Below, in pieces: positions 13,309 through 27,700 of a stretch of 64,000 nt of DNA; within the stretch, counting starts at the first letter, position 1; the number at the start of each line of letters is the position of its first letter. Both the position numbers and the translations under genes were made by a program. Source of the DNA: Casuarius casuarius (taxonomy: Eukaryota > Chordata > Aves > Casuariiformes > Casuariidae); contig PTFA01000020.1 in the NCBI GenBank assembly GCA_003342895.1, positions 5,473,644 through 5,537,643 of the forward strand. The letters are read 5' to 3'. The notes below the pieces were generated by a model. It made no database searches. It saw only the letters and a program-made list of their open reading frames with translations, and was not told the origin of the DNA.

Positions 13309-15702
13309 CTGGAGACAGTACAAAAGAAAAATAAAATGCTAAAAGGAAAACTTTGGGAAAACTCTGCCACAGGCACAGGACAAAGCAAGCTGTACTACAG
13401 CTCCAGATGAAACCTCTAGACGTGAGCCGGTTTAACAGAGGAAGTCCCTTGGAAGTAACTTACAGAAATAGGAAGTCACATGCTGCAGAACTCAACTGAG
13501 ATTTCATTTCCACTAAACATATTTGCAGCTTCTGCAAAGCTCCCTGCCAGAGGCTCATCAGCTCCTGTATATGAATGCGCGCACACGCGCTAACACACAC
13601 CGTCAGAGCGGGTAACTTCACATAACCTTTCATTTAATTCGCCACAACACTTCTCTTAGCAGCCTAATTTGGTCACCTCTTGCCTGACAAACTTCACAGA
13701 ATTTGACTGTTTTAAAGACAATCTAAATCAGTTAAAAGCTATCACTGATCAGCTTGGTTTATATCTTCTGGTACCAGGAGAGAAACAAAAGCACTATAAG
13801 CTGCTCTGCAGAGAGGACCTGGACTAGTGGGACATGCGCTGGCTGAAAAGCAAAACCCATCCACCTTGTCGTTACTAAGGAACACGCTACAGTGAACACT
13901 GCGATGGGATCTATCCAGTGTTTTCTGCAGCTCATCGAATCACATGGGGATCCTAGAAGCTTGAGGGAGGAAAAGAAAAGCCTATGGCTCTGTAGAGGCT
14001 AACAGTCCAGAAAGAGCTGGGGACAGCTCCTAGGCATCACTGCCAACTGGGGGCTGCCTCGGTGCAGCTGACCTTTACCATTTTAAAGGTGAGCCAGATT
14101 ATCCTCACAGCAAGCAAACGCAGCTCTGATGAGAGGCCAAGGCGAGGAAACCTCTGGTGCACGCAAAAGGCCAACTCAGCTTCGTTTACACTTTTCTTCT
14201 TTGGGCTTGGATTTACTGCTTGGGGACTAAATAAAAGGAAAAGTGGCTGAAGCTTTGTTGCTGCTCTTCCAGAACAGTTGAGAGAGAAGGAGGAAACAAT
14301 TAAATTTAACCTTCAAGGAATACTTTGCAGTTTCTGCTTAAACCTAGATTGCCAATGAACTCTCTCGGTAGACAGTCTCAAACTGATCCTATCATAATTT
14401 AGCGCTAAAAGTGGGATAACAATAAAGGCTTGTGCACGTTGGAGTCTTTATGAACGGCTGACATTATAGCATCAAACTTGAGCAGCAAGTTGCCAGCAAT
14501 TCTTTGCTTCTAAGGCTCACCATGTTATTGAAATTACTCTAAATATCAGCACTACTTGACGCAACCTGGAGAATTATTTGAGTAGGTTTACTGAAAAGTA
14601 GTTAGCAAAGCACAAAGGGTTGGGCAGACGGCTGCCTATTTGAGCTGTCTCCCCCCTAAAAGCTGACCAAAAGATGCTGAATGATAAATCTGGCAGCAAC
14701 CACAATCAGCTTATCAAAACTTCCAGACACTGCCATCTTCCCAAAACCCTGATCTTGTGCCACCACCCAATCCGTAAATGGCTATTCCACCTTGTAATTC
14801 TGTCCTTAGAACATCTCGCTGGCACACTAGAGCATGCTCTTCTAGAGGGACGCCAAGAGAGCTGGTCGTCTTCATCACTACAAGCTGCAACACTGGCAGA
14901 AATGGCCCAATTTTTCACCCCCACCCCCAAAGGCAGGCTAACCATGGACAATTGCATGAACCACCAGAGATGAGAGGAAGATACCAGAGGGAAAAAAACA
15001 GAAAGACAGAAACTTTGGAAAAAAAGCCTGCAACTCTGGCCAGAACCCTACAGCTGAACTTTTGCCAAAAGTACTGTCACATGATGAACAGCAGTAAATC
15101 CCCCATTAAATAACAGTTTGATTTAATTGTGGGAAATCTCAAGTACATGGACCAGATATAACTAATTCTTCTATCAACCAAGGATGCAGGCTTTCATCCT
15201 GTTAATAAAACCTTTAACAATAGGAAAAAGACTCAACTAAGTGGTTGCCACCGTGGTGATATCTGAGCTTAGAAGACTATTCATTTCTGCGATAGTAGGG
15301 AAACCCAGTTGTTAGATTGTCCTCCTGTAAAAAGAAAGCCTAGCAACATGATCTCAAATTTTACTAGGTAGAGCTGACATGAAAATAATTCATGTGCGTC
15401 TCTCCAATGGGGCATATCAGCATGAAATATCTGAATTCTCTGGGAGCCCCCAGTGCAGAACAAAAAATGAAATAAAAATGAAATAAGATGAAACATTTAT
15501 CTAGTTTGATCAAAGTTATTTGTCTCTTTATCATGATATTCAGCTACTACCATTCACAACTACCCAGATTTCAGTCAGAGAGGCCATTCAGTAAGGTTGT
15601 TGCTGGCAGCGGACAGAAGGTTTGGAGTGACAGAATTTGTCAGTTTGGGCTACAGTGCATCACTTCCCTTAAACACGCACTGACCAAAACATTTAACGAA
15701 AC

Positions 15703-15729
15703 TTTTTTTTTTTTTTTTTTAAAAAAAAA
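15703..15729. repeat. T18-A9 tract
   Basis: Eighteen T are followed directly by nine A. The junction is self-complementary and could fold back. A near-identical arrangement (T22-A9) occurs at 35622-35652. Confidence 0.9.
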
Positions 15730-17722
15730 GCTAATAGCAAAGAATAGGAGAAGTGTGGTATATCCTGCTCACTGGATGGAAAGTTCCACAGTCCAACAGC
15801 ATGTTACTGCCGTTTGAACTATTTCACCAGTAATATCTCTGAAAATCTTAGGTCTTCATAAAAAAACAGCCAACTCTCTTCAAAGTGAAATATTGCATGG
15901 CTGTGAAACCAAGATACAAGCTATACATTGTATAAATACATCTGTTTAGCATCATTGACATAAATTATTCAAAAAGAAACCGATGCAAAGCAAACATGAA
16001 ATGCATGTTACCTGTCTGCTTTCTTACTTGAAAGTATAGCACAGTGAAAGCAGGTAACATAAGATCAATACACTTTCCCTCAAAACTATGCCCAAGCAGA
16101 CCACATACTTAGGTCGTGTTACTTTTCAATATTTCACTATGCTTGAATTAATTCTGGAAAAACTCATCAACAAAACTCAGTGGACTGAAGTGACAGCTTG
16201 TACTTGCATGCCAAAAGTGTATGAATCTCCTCATTGTGACTGTTGACTCAGGGTGAAAAGCTTGAGTCATCCATTCCCCTGGTGATCCCGTCTCTGCTCA
16301 GTCTATCAGTGTACGATGAATGTTTGAGGAAGAACTGTGTTAGGAATAATTTATGCTTTATAGCAACAAAGAAAAAAAGGTGTCAAAAATCCACTATACA
16401 TTAAGAAAAAGAAAGAAAGAAACTGAAGTAATCACTATGTGTAGGGCAAGATGAATGGCTGAAAGGAAGCACTGGTCTACACTATATTTACAAATATATA
16501 TTTACAAATTTTGCATAGTGTGGCAGTCTACGTATAAAACTGTTTTACGATTTAAAATGCCTTAAAACAGAAAACACTACCATTGTTATCCTTCAACACT
16601 TATTTTCAAAAGAATAAAGGCACAGAGGGAATATTTTAATTGCTGTTTTATTTCCGTGACTGTTGCTGTTCCACTATTCATATGGCAATATTATTCTTAT
16701 ACAAATCACAGTAAAGTGCTTCTAGTCATGCAACTACTATTAACTTGTATGTTCCACAACCACTACTTTGCACACAATTTCTATCAAACTGTGTGAAGCA
16801 GATCTTTGATTCTTAAGCCAGGCCACACTCAGTATTACACCGCTCTAATGCTGCCCTAGCGGGCGGGCTGCTCTCTGTCTTTCCCAGTGTGTGTGTAGGG
16901 CCAACAGAAGAGAAAGACTGGTTACTGTTTGTTCAAAACTGGCTTATGCTGCAAACACAGTAGAGATTTGCTGTATGACAGTAATGTGATCAGGGAGGAC
17001 ATGTCCAAAACATTACCTGTAAGGAAGAATAGAGCACAAAGACAAAAACAAAAAAAACCCCAATGACTATGTAACAATGAGGGGAAAAAAAAGGCAGAAA
17101 AAAGTCTGGAAATTCATCATCTCCCTTCCCTAAAACTAGAACAATTCTGACCAGGCGTTCAACATGGCTCCAAGTATGAAGCCCAGCGGAGCCAGAAGAA
17201 ATTAATCTGGCAAAGAAACAGAGGAAATGCAGCATCTCCCAAAACCAAGAAAGATCCAGCAGCTAAAACAGACTGCATGGGCAGAGGGACTGAAAGACAT
17301 CCTCTGCTCAGCGCTCATGGAGTTGTTTGGGAAGGATGGCAAGGACTGGACCGAAAAATTGGGCAATGGCATTGACGCTGCAATGCTTGTTTGTTTTTGT
17401 TAGATGGGAGATTACAGCACATTTGCTAAGGTCTTGGAGTCAATGGATTCACAGAATTTGTGTATTAACCTGCATGGCAATCTGCGAGGTAGCTTTTTCT
17501 CTAACCAGTTACAGAAACCATGCAATTGCCCAGAACTTCATTCCTTCCCCTTTTCCAAACCAAGACAGATTCCAAGTGACTGGCAGGTGAGAGGAATTAA
17601 CCCTCACACTCCTGTTTTCTCCAAAGTACACTATTTCGCATGCATTCAGAACAGAAGATCAGTAGCATGCGAAGACAAGGGGCATAGACGAAGCTACATA
17701 GTGTGTACCTCATACATGTGCG

Positions 17723-17752
17723 TATACACACACACATATATATACATATATG
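17723..17752. repeat. (AC)n(AT)n microsatellite
   Basis: This is a short run of ACACACACAC followed by ATATATATACATATATG, an ordinary dinucleotide repeat. Confidence 0.75.
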
Positions 17753-17984
17753 AACATACAGTGTTCATTTTTGTTATTTCATTAACATGACAGCAACATT
17801 GTCATCCAAAAGCAACTTAGTTTATAAATCCTAACACATGGCCTGTCTTGATAAACTCTTGATGAACTGAGATGCAACTATTCCTGAACAGGCAGAGGGA
17901 CACATTAAATAAAAGAACATTACATTCAGACCTGTGCTATATGCAGAACACCAAACACCACACTTTTCTTCCCTCTATCCTATT

Positions 17985-17994
17985 GGGGGGGGGG
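17985..17994. repeat. G10 homopolymer
   Basis: Ten G in a row flanked by A/T-rich sequence. Its length is likely polymorphic or error-prone. Confidence 0.85.
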
Positions 17995-20900
17995 AAGGAA
18001 AAACAAAAGTATGCCTCACCACTGCTTTTGCCTCCAATGAACAAACAGGTCTAACCAAGTTTGCTGAAAAGAATACCTTCAACTAGGCTTCAAAAGAATA
18101 TCTTGAACCACAAAAAGGGTTAGGTTAGTGTAGAAGCAACTGCGAGAGAGGGAAGCTCTCTCCGCATGGCGGAACATGCCTGAAAGCAACTGAAGCAAAT
18201 ATTTGGGAACTGCTATTGCTCGATGATGGCTGAGCCATTAACACCAGAATGGTGTTAATGAACAGCCCTCCAGCTAGCGCCCCATCATAAATAAGTACTA
18301 TTAATTGGTTCACCCACTCATGTGTCAGCAGAAGTGCTTCAGTTTGCCTCGCTGGTGGGCTAAGAACACCTCTGCCTACAGACTAGGGAGAACAGCCAAG
18401 TTACTCCCATGGCAACTTGCAGGGAAACGATCCATAGCACAACACTAAATATGAAAGGATGGAGCTGCAGCAATCCCAAAACCCACGTTACCAGAACACC
18501 AGGGCACAGTTACACAGCCATGAAACAAGTATGTGTTGGAAGGGACGCTCATTACCAGTAACGGCTACGACACGTGCTCCAACTCAGGTAAACTCCGCAA
18601 GGAAAAGAATTTCTAAAGAGAAGATTGCCTTTGGACCATATACCCAAGTAAGCTCAAGGGATTTTTAACTTAAGAAAGGGCCAAAACCACAGTACCTATC
18701 TCTGGGGATGAGGCACTTGTATGAAAATAAAACATATCTACTGTCTGGAACATACAGCTGGTTGCTGAAGTAACCTATTTATATTCTCAATGAAATGCAC
18801 ACAGATAGTGCGGTTAGTATCTTTCTGGGGATACCTGCAATCAACAGTGGGAAGAAAATTTCTACCAACAGTCCAATGAGAAATTCCTGACAGAGAAGCT
18901 GTATCAGATGAAGCATAATGAAAGAGCTATGTACCACATCTCTAGAAATACAGGTTTGGAGGAGGGAAAAAAACCAAACCAAAACAAAACCACAACCCAA
19001 CCATTAACAGTACTCATCAGGAAAAACGTCAATCACTACCCACTTAATGTGCAACTAAAAGATTACAATTATTTTAGGTATCATTGAAATAAGATAGAAG
19101 GGCTGCTGGGAGAAAACGTACGCTGACGGAGGGCTGGCATAAGTGGAGTGATCATGCCCAGGAGTTGAGATGCCAGCTGCACTCATAATCCCATTTGCAT
19201 ATGAAATGATAAATCTGGTTCAAATTACCACTGTGAATATCAGAAATGTTCTATTTCAGAACAAGTTCTGCCCACCCTGAATTTTGCAGTACTAGAGAAA
19301 TTTTAGTTTGTTGCATCCTTTGTGTTTTACTGAAAGCCTCAAGCTGGACTAGGACATTAAGTACAGCACTTCCAAACTGTATCCTCCTACTGTCTCAAGG
19401 AAGATAAATGCAAAGGCTTAGAGCGTACCTTTGCACTGCAATAGCCATTTCCTCAGCATGGTTTTCAGTTCTGACGCACTAGAGCAGGCCTACGTCATAC
19501 TGCTGCCTTGCTATTCAGCCTGCACAACCCCACTCATTTATTCAGCTTAAGTATGATAGATGCAAAGGGGTCAGGAAAGTGACTGACTGGATCAATATAC
19601 TTCTCAGAGGCATCCTATTTCCACTGCAGAGCTAAGTGCATGATTACTTGTGCTAGCCATCCATTTAGGGCAATTTACATTTGGATACTGCATTAATCAA
19701 ATTACTAACGTGTTAGATTATCGGTTCCAGCATGTTCACTGCTACAGATCATGCCCCTCCAGCTTTATTTACCAGTTGCGCATAGCCGATTTGCAGCACC
19801 TCTGCGTTCTAGACTTCAGTTACACAGTGGCAACAAGGCCACAGAAGTGAATTTTTAGCTTTGCTTAGAATAGCTGGTTCCTGAAGTTATGAAAGGGAAT
19901 ATACTGCTCTTGTTCAGTATTTTTAAATTCCTTTAACTTTTGAAACTACATTTGGGAATGTATGTGTCTGTGTATACTTTTTCTTATGAACAAATATAGC
20001 ATTATATGAAAAACAATCCTTTCAGAAAAGATTTCATTTCCTTACTGAGCACTCTGTGTATGTATCAGGACAACAGAACTCTTATTTTTTGGTGTCCAGT
20101 GACACCAAAGCATAACTTCTGCTGTTGCTTTAAATTTTTAATCATCGTCTTTACCCTCTGTCCAGAACTATCCTGCTTATGGTACCCTTCATTAACGGCA
20201 TTCATGCTCTGCCCTAAAGGTGCCTTCATTTCTCTTGTGAGAGAAATGAGGAAAGGAAAGAAAGAAAAAAAATGCTTGAAGGCTTATGAAAACTTGCTAT
20301 ACATTATTACACTACAAAACATATCCACATCAAAATGGATTTTGACACTGCTATTCCAAGGCTGTAATTTATTTTGGCATTATTTATATTTTAGAATACC
20401 ACAGAAGGGTTTAGATCTCCTGGAAATGGAAATGAATACTATTTTCCCCTTCACCATTTTCAATATTGTCATATCAAGTATCTACTGGAGTAAAAATCTA
20501 AACACTACAATTTATTTTAGAGATTTCCCACTATACTAAAAATGGAGTAGTTACAAGTTTAAATATCAGGTGAAGAGTTAAAGGCAAAAAAAGCAAAGAG
20601 CACACAGACCTCCCTTTTTAACTACATCAATTTCTTTATACTATAAGCTCACAGTGAACATCTAGAACCTGTAACAATTTATTTTGGATTTTTTAAATAA
20701 AACATATACTGTCAGTTCTTAGCTCTGTACATTTTTGCAGAAACATAACACAATTTAAAAAAGTCACCACTAACACTACCAGAAGATAAAAAGGAGAACG
20801 AGTGCCAAATCTTGCACATACTAACCGTTTGTCAATCCGCCACATCTGTTTTTATCATAGCAGCATGCACGGCATACCTTCACATAAGCATTTGTGCACC

Positions 20901-23900
20901 GATACACCAACCTTCAAGTGAAGTATTGTGCTTTTGATCATCAGTGTGCAATATTACTTTAGAATACTGTAGAGATGAACTTTCTGTAAAAGAAGAACAC
21001 AACCAAGCAACACGGAGTGCAGGGACTACAGCAGGCCAGAAGCCTCACAAGGACATGGTGGACCACGTGAAGTCTCTCAGGGTGTCTCTTCACCACAGTG
21101 CAGCACACAGGTGCTCAAGGCCGCTCTAAAGGAGCTAGGCTGGGTTCTAGATAGAAGTCCAGCTGCAGGAGCCTGGAGCGCAGTTGAGACTAATCCACCC
21201 AGCTTCTCAAGCATGTTGCACAGCCTGTACGAGACTTCAGTATCCCACAGCCAGGTTGCTACTATCACCCAGACTGGTTGGTGTTATATTAACCTGGGTG
21301 CACCTAGACAGTGCTGCAGGTTTCAGAAGCTGCAGCATGTCCTGTTCACAAAAACTTCTCTAGAACCAGCCATACCAGGATTTACAGGCATACCCAATTA
21401 TGTAGCCATCATGTTATTGCCCATGAGACACTACTAGTGAATGTGGCTATTCATTCAGATATGCTTAAGGAAATTTTTTTCCTTAGGCAATAATGTTATA
21501 TAATAAAAGCAATCACAAAGAAGGTGACAAGATGACAAGATGTAATAGTGAGCTACACTAACATTAGTAACTCATGAATGAAAATACTGACAACAGTTAG
21601 TTACTAATTGAGTACATAACTGAATATCCTTTAAGATTCGTTTGGCTGAAAAGATTTGTGTACCTTTCCTTTTATACGCTACAAGGATGCAGCCTCCATT
21701 GGAGAGTCAGGAATCAACCTTGTTTTGATCAGTTTTATAGTTTCCCATAAAAAGACACCCAAGGGAATGCAGAATTGAGCACTGGATCTCTCCCCTTCAC
21801 AAACAGTGCTCAAAATGGGCAGAGCACTTACCTGTAAAAAATAGGCAAGTTATTACTGAGCTGTATGATTGCATATATTTGTGTTGTGATGCTACATGTA
21901 GGCCTCAATCATAACTGGGTCTCACTGCATAGGAGCCTCACTGCACAGGCAAGCAAAAAAAGATCCATGAGTCTCTCTAAAAACAGAATCCTCTACAGAA
22001 AACAGAGGAAAGGAAAGCACTAGTCCCTCCAATATGTCAGAGGTCATCTTTTACAGAGCAGAAAACGTTCTTTGAATGTCTACATGGAAAGGAGACTAAA
22101 TAGTACTTCAAAGTCAAAGTAAACAAGAGGAAGACACTTTTAATCAAGTGAGAAAATAGATTTCTGCAATCCAAAACTATCACTTTTAGCCCTTTAATAA
22201 TTACACTTTCTAGCCAGCAAATGCATGATAAATGCCAAGTAATCTGCATGCAGGCCATAGTTAAAAGGAGAAGACATCCCAATATGAGTAAGATTTGTCT
22301 GAAAAGGTGGCAATTACGGATTAATAGCTCAGTTAGAGATCCAAGCAAGAGACAATGCTTTACTCCTCAGAAGAGTTAGAAACAGCCATTCGGATAAATA
22401 ATTTGAGATTATTTTACTAGCAGAGGACCTCTATGAGGTAGCAAAGTATAATTCCTTTATAAGGAGGTTAAACAATGGGCAGGAACATGAATACAAACTC
22501 CTATCTTTCCACATAAATGATATAAACTCAGGAAATAATAAAAGCCCACATGGGTCAAGGGTTGTGTCAAAGGATGAGTTTCAAGGAATTCATCTCTTGC
22601 AAGCATTTTGGATTCACTCAGGGACCCTCATTCTACATATCTTGAAAAAATAATCTTTACTCCTAAACTTCTCCAAAAATGTGCTTCACAATCTTAGAAG
22701 TCTGTGAGTAGACACAGAGCCTTTAAAAAGCTGGGGCACGCCAGCACGTATGGGGTGACAAGTCCCTTTCTGACCATAGGTGTCATGACACTCTTAGATA
22801 TTAGTTCAAAGTAACCTACTTTAAGTAGCATACACATTGATATTTCTAGATTCTTCAAAATCAACACTATGCTTCTCTCCTCAAAGATGCTGACCATTAC
22901 TCTAAGTTATCTCACAAATCTACAGAAGATCAGCAGCTTGTATTTTATGACAAATCTAAAAGTGTTAGACATTAATTGTTGCACTGTCATTTCCAGCAGG
23001 AATTTTTTCAAGGATAAAAATCTGCTACTTACTTACGTTGCAACGCTATGTTTGAAACTGACTTATTTTTGATATACATTTAAAAACAAACAAACAAAAA
23101 TCTTTCTTTTCTTCCCAGAGAAATTATTTTAAATCATCTCGACTCATTTATTAAAAAAAGTTTAAAAAGTCCTTCATTTATCTCTTCAGAGAGATCTCCT
23201 GGTGGATTTGAGATTTAAATGCAGAATGAAGTAGATATTGCTGCTCTTCATCTCTGTGGGAGCAGGTTCAGATCTCAAAGTTGAAAACACTGCTAGCCCA
23301 TTACTATATGGCTCTCATATTTTAGTTTTTAAAAGCATTTCAGTTACAATCTTTACCCCCAACAATCCTCAGCTTGCTATATGTGAAGAATTCGGGTCTT
23401 CAAAGAGTGCTAAAACCAAATTCTTCTTAATTCATCCTAATGATATTCTACGCTCATTCAATCCCTCAGAAATCAATGGAATATCTTAAACAGAACAAGA
23501 GAAGATTTCAGGTTAAAGTGTCAGCTTTACCTTGTTTTGAACATTCAAACATATTCCACAAGACATTCAAGGGTTTTTTTATTATTGACTTCAATTTCTT
23601 TTCAGTTCATATGCCACATAACCATATTTTTAGTGCAATTCTTTTCAATTAACCACAGGAGTTAAAATGTCCATAATTGTACTGAAAACTATTATTGACA
23701 GGAGGTGCAGGCAGAACTATAACACAAAATATTTTTAACAATTTTGTTTGAGTAAAACCATTCCCAGCACCTCAGATAAGGCTGGCTGCGAGAGCCACGG
23801 TGGCCACGCCGGACCTTTCAGTGCCACCTGGGTTTCGCAGCTGCTCCGGTGGGTCTTCCGGGGCCTGCAGGGCAACCTCATTTTCAAGGCAAATCTCACG

Positions 23901-24359
23901 GCAGGATGTCCATTTCAAAACTTCCTAAAATAAGTGTATCTATAACTAATGCATTCAAAAGGGGAGGATGACTTCAGCCTTCCATTAATTAGATGTTTTT
24001 CTTTTTATGTGACTTCCATGCCCACATATGAGGATTAAAAAAAAAAGGTCCGTTGGGAGATGTTTTATAACATGAAAGCATTACTGCAATTATTTCTATA
24101 GGCATAGTTAGAGATGTATTTAACAACTGCCATTTGAAAGACAAACGTTCAGTTAAGGTAGGGCAGCACCATTAGCGCCGAAGCAGCTATCAAGAGCTAT
24201 CACGCTCTGAACGACTTGAAAACGCTGCTGTTAATATATCATTGCCCTAACAAAAGAGAATTGTTCCACGGCTGTTTAGTCATTACCACGCTGCACAAGA
24301 GTCACCAACTACACGATTACCGTGATGTGTAAATAATTTGCTTGCTTTTCGTCTCCTAA

Positions 24360-24770
24360 ATCACCCGCGTCTCTCCTGGACTGAGGGGAGGCGTCTGCCT
24401 TGGAGGAGGCAGGCACGCAGGGGGAGCACCGCGAGCACCTCCCCAGGCGACGCCTCGCCGAGCCTTTCACAGGCTGGGCTGAAGGTTACAACAGACCAAC
24501 TGCAGTAAGTGACAGGAAAAATCAGGAAAAAACTCACAGAAAGACAGAAATGCCTGTAAGTGAGATTTAAACAGAATACTAAGCCTCTCCACGCACCGGC
24601 TGTCTAGCTCTGGAGACATTTAAGAGGTCCCCGCGTGGCCAGGAGTCTGCTTCGAGGCCCGTGCCGAGGGCCTAGCCCTGCCAGCGCCGAGCAGCGCCTG
24701 TCCGCCACGCGCCTGCCCTGACAGGCGCCCGGCCCCGCTGCCCGGCCAGGCTCCGCAAGCACATCACCCC
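24360..24770. other. CpG-rich island in INPP4B intron
   Basis: Two GC-rich blocks, about 24360-24480 and 24590-24770, contain many CpGs (for example GCGACGCCTCGCCGAG and CGCGTGGCCAGG). They sit within AT-rich intron, separated by a short AT stretch. No ORF of note and no TATA box is seen. It is a candidate CpG-type enhancer or intragenic promoter, or simply a GC-biased relic. Confidence 0.4.
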
Positions 24771-27700
24771 TCATTTCCTTCACTACACCCCCAGCGGGAA
24801 GACTGAAGGAGAAATGGTGCCAGTACCCCCTTTAACTCAGCGGGGCACTCAACCAGAAAGAGGTCAGACGCGGCTTAGGTCCAACTTTATCCTTTTGCCT
24901 GCCTCTACCTGAAGAGTTACAAACCACAGAAAGTCACCAGTTACCACACGTGAGGGAACACACGCAAGCAGACATGCAAATCTTCCTCTTGAAGCTGTCC
25001 CACTTTGATTAAAAAAATATATTTTCTATATACTGGCAGCAGGGGGAGAGGTGACAAAATTGGGAGTTTGAGAGGTAATTTCTGTATTTTACATGAAATT
25101 GTCACTGAATTTGGTTCAAGGACACTGCCACTGTCCTCCAAAGAAACTCCAGATCTCAGGAGCCCCCCTCCGCAGGAAAGGGCCCTAGTTACTCAGCAGT
25201 CATCCTCCATTATTCTGTCTTTGACCCAAGGTCATACCTAATTCTTCCACTTCCATTCTTCCAATGGAGAAAGGGGAAGAATTTCAACTCGGGTTAAAAA
25301 GCAGCCATTTGAATTTTATTCCTGGCTAACAATAAAGCTTTAAATGCAACCATTCCTACCAGAACAAAATATAAACATAAAGGCACAAACGCATCCAAAA
25401 CACATACAGTATAATCAGCACTAATCAGATATTATCCCAAGCCAAGACACAAAACTTATCTTTTACTCAGCTCTCCCCAGTCCCGACTTGCTCACTGTCC
25501 AAAAAGTAAGGCAATTCCGACTGCTGTCGCATCCTTATCTGAGGCATGCTAAATACACCATAAACCATTACATTACAAAGCAAGAGTGGAAGTTCCCTAA
25601 AACTCCTTACGTTCAGATGGATGGCAACAATTTTAAACAGTTCAATTTCCACATAATTATGAGGAATTACTTACAGATTCTCAAGTATTTCTAGGTCAAG
25701 GCAACAGGCATCTTACTACCACCATATGGGGCAGATCATTACATGAGTCACTTGCAAACCAGGCAGTAACAGCAAGGTCTGAGAGGCCCTAAAAATCCTG
25801 CTGGCAAGTTACATAGCAAGTCCTTCAAATAGAGATCACAAACATTGCTTTTGGCTCCCTAATGGGCTCTGTCCCATTCTTCCAAAATACCATGTGTTTC
25901 TTGTATCTGCCTGGGAGAACTCCCAGGGCTACAGGGGGAATGGAGAGCAGCAGAGAAAACTTCACAGGTTTCAGCCACTGAAACACAGCAACCAACACAC
26001 TAAACATACCTCTTTAGCAACCTCAGTGGTACGTACAAGTTCTTTTTTGAGTAGAAATAAAATGTAATATTTTAATGCTACCAAATATTGCAATTCGATG
26101 CAAAAAGCCTTTCAATCAGGAAGTGCATTGTTGTTGGAAAGAATTCATAAAAGCGTAACTTATTCTTACTGCCACAAGCCATGGAGCAGACCAGCGTCTA
26201 TGGCTAAAGATATTTTGCAGAGAGCCTTCCAAGCCTCCCTGAGAAAAACAGCATTGCCAAGGGGGGAGGAAGGAGGGAACCAATTATGTCCTGAATAGTC
26301 AAAATGGCAACTGCCTGGGAGGTAGGGCAAGCTTAGCAGAAAACAGCAGCGCCAAGACTCTCTTCCAAATCTCTGTTGTAGGTAAGGAAGTGTTACAGTT
26401 TTCTGTAAGAACAAAGGAGTAATTCATACCAATTTGGCTTGCGGCTATCTCTGTGTAAAAGTCTCAATAAGGATCTTAATACTCCTCTCCATTCGGACCA
26501 GCTTCCCAGACCCACAAAGCAGTCAACTGCACGTATCAACTCACGGAAATCTCACTCATCAGGTATCAACTACATGACCATCAAGTCATGCAAACGGCTG
26601 TATCTGTGGACATATATAGGATACATGATGGGAGAGCGGGCTGAAAGCCAGACTCACCCAGGGAGATGCCGCCTACCAAAACTCACTGCAGAGCAGAGAG
26701 CTGCTAGGTCAGTCACGGTCACCCTCCTGCCAGCTCAGCCACCCAGCCACAGAGACCTCTCTCTCCACTCACCCTCTTCCACCACCCCAGCACCCTAGAG
26801 GCTAAAGGTATAATAGGCCACACAAAAAAAACCAAGTCACAGTGCACAAGATCTAAGAGGTTCACATCAAAGGCATGCTAGTGGATATCAAGAGAGTCAC
26901 CTGAGAGAGCGAGTTTCAGAAACTGAACTGGAAAGAGTAGACAGAGTGGCAAGACAAACAGGAGAAAGTATGCACAGTAGGAGGTGTATGAGTCAGTGCT
27001 TGGGAAAAGCAGGAAGGGGGGGGAAAAAAAGAAGAGTAGCAGGTGCCAAAAATAACTTCTCTTTAGCTTAAAGAAATTATCTTTAATCCTACATGCCTAT
27101 GAACTAGGAAAAAAATACCCTGGAAACACAAGTTTCAATTACATCAAAGTAATTTAAAAGTTTGTGTCACATTCACTAAAACACCTAACGTATTTCAGAA
27201 ACCAAGCATAAAGCTTCTAAAAAAATTAAGGGACAAATTTAGGCACCCATTGATTTTTTTTTTTAATACCTAAGCAAGAAATTAATAAAATANAGCCCGA
27301 TTTTGACAGAATCACGTCAAATGCCTACCTATATCTATAAATTCCTAAGTAATTCAAATTCTTTTCCTAGAGTAATTTTCAATAAGCCTTACAAGTTAAC
27401 ATAAAGGTTTCTAAGTGCTTTAAATATTTTAGCTCGGAAACTAGAAGTGGTTCAGGCACAGCAACACAAGTATCCTTATAAGCTAGGAGTAGGATAGATT
27501 AACCCATACCAAGATCTATGCTGTTGTAAGTAGCTGGGGCAGCTCCACCTTTCATTATAGTTTTCAGTATACACATAACCTTTCCCTTTGGAAATTTTGG
27601 ACTTAAGGGTTTTTGAAAATGTGACTCAACACCTATGAATTGTGAGAAAAATGTGAAGTAGGCACCAAACTATCATCTTCAATGTCAAGAAGAAACTGAT

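Noticed and set aside
20006..20539. 177-codon plus-strand ORF
   Set aside because: No recognisable domain; residues rich in Phe/Leu/Ile/Lys as expected for AT-rich DNA; inside a large intron with no splice or promoter support.
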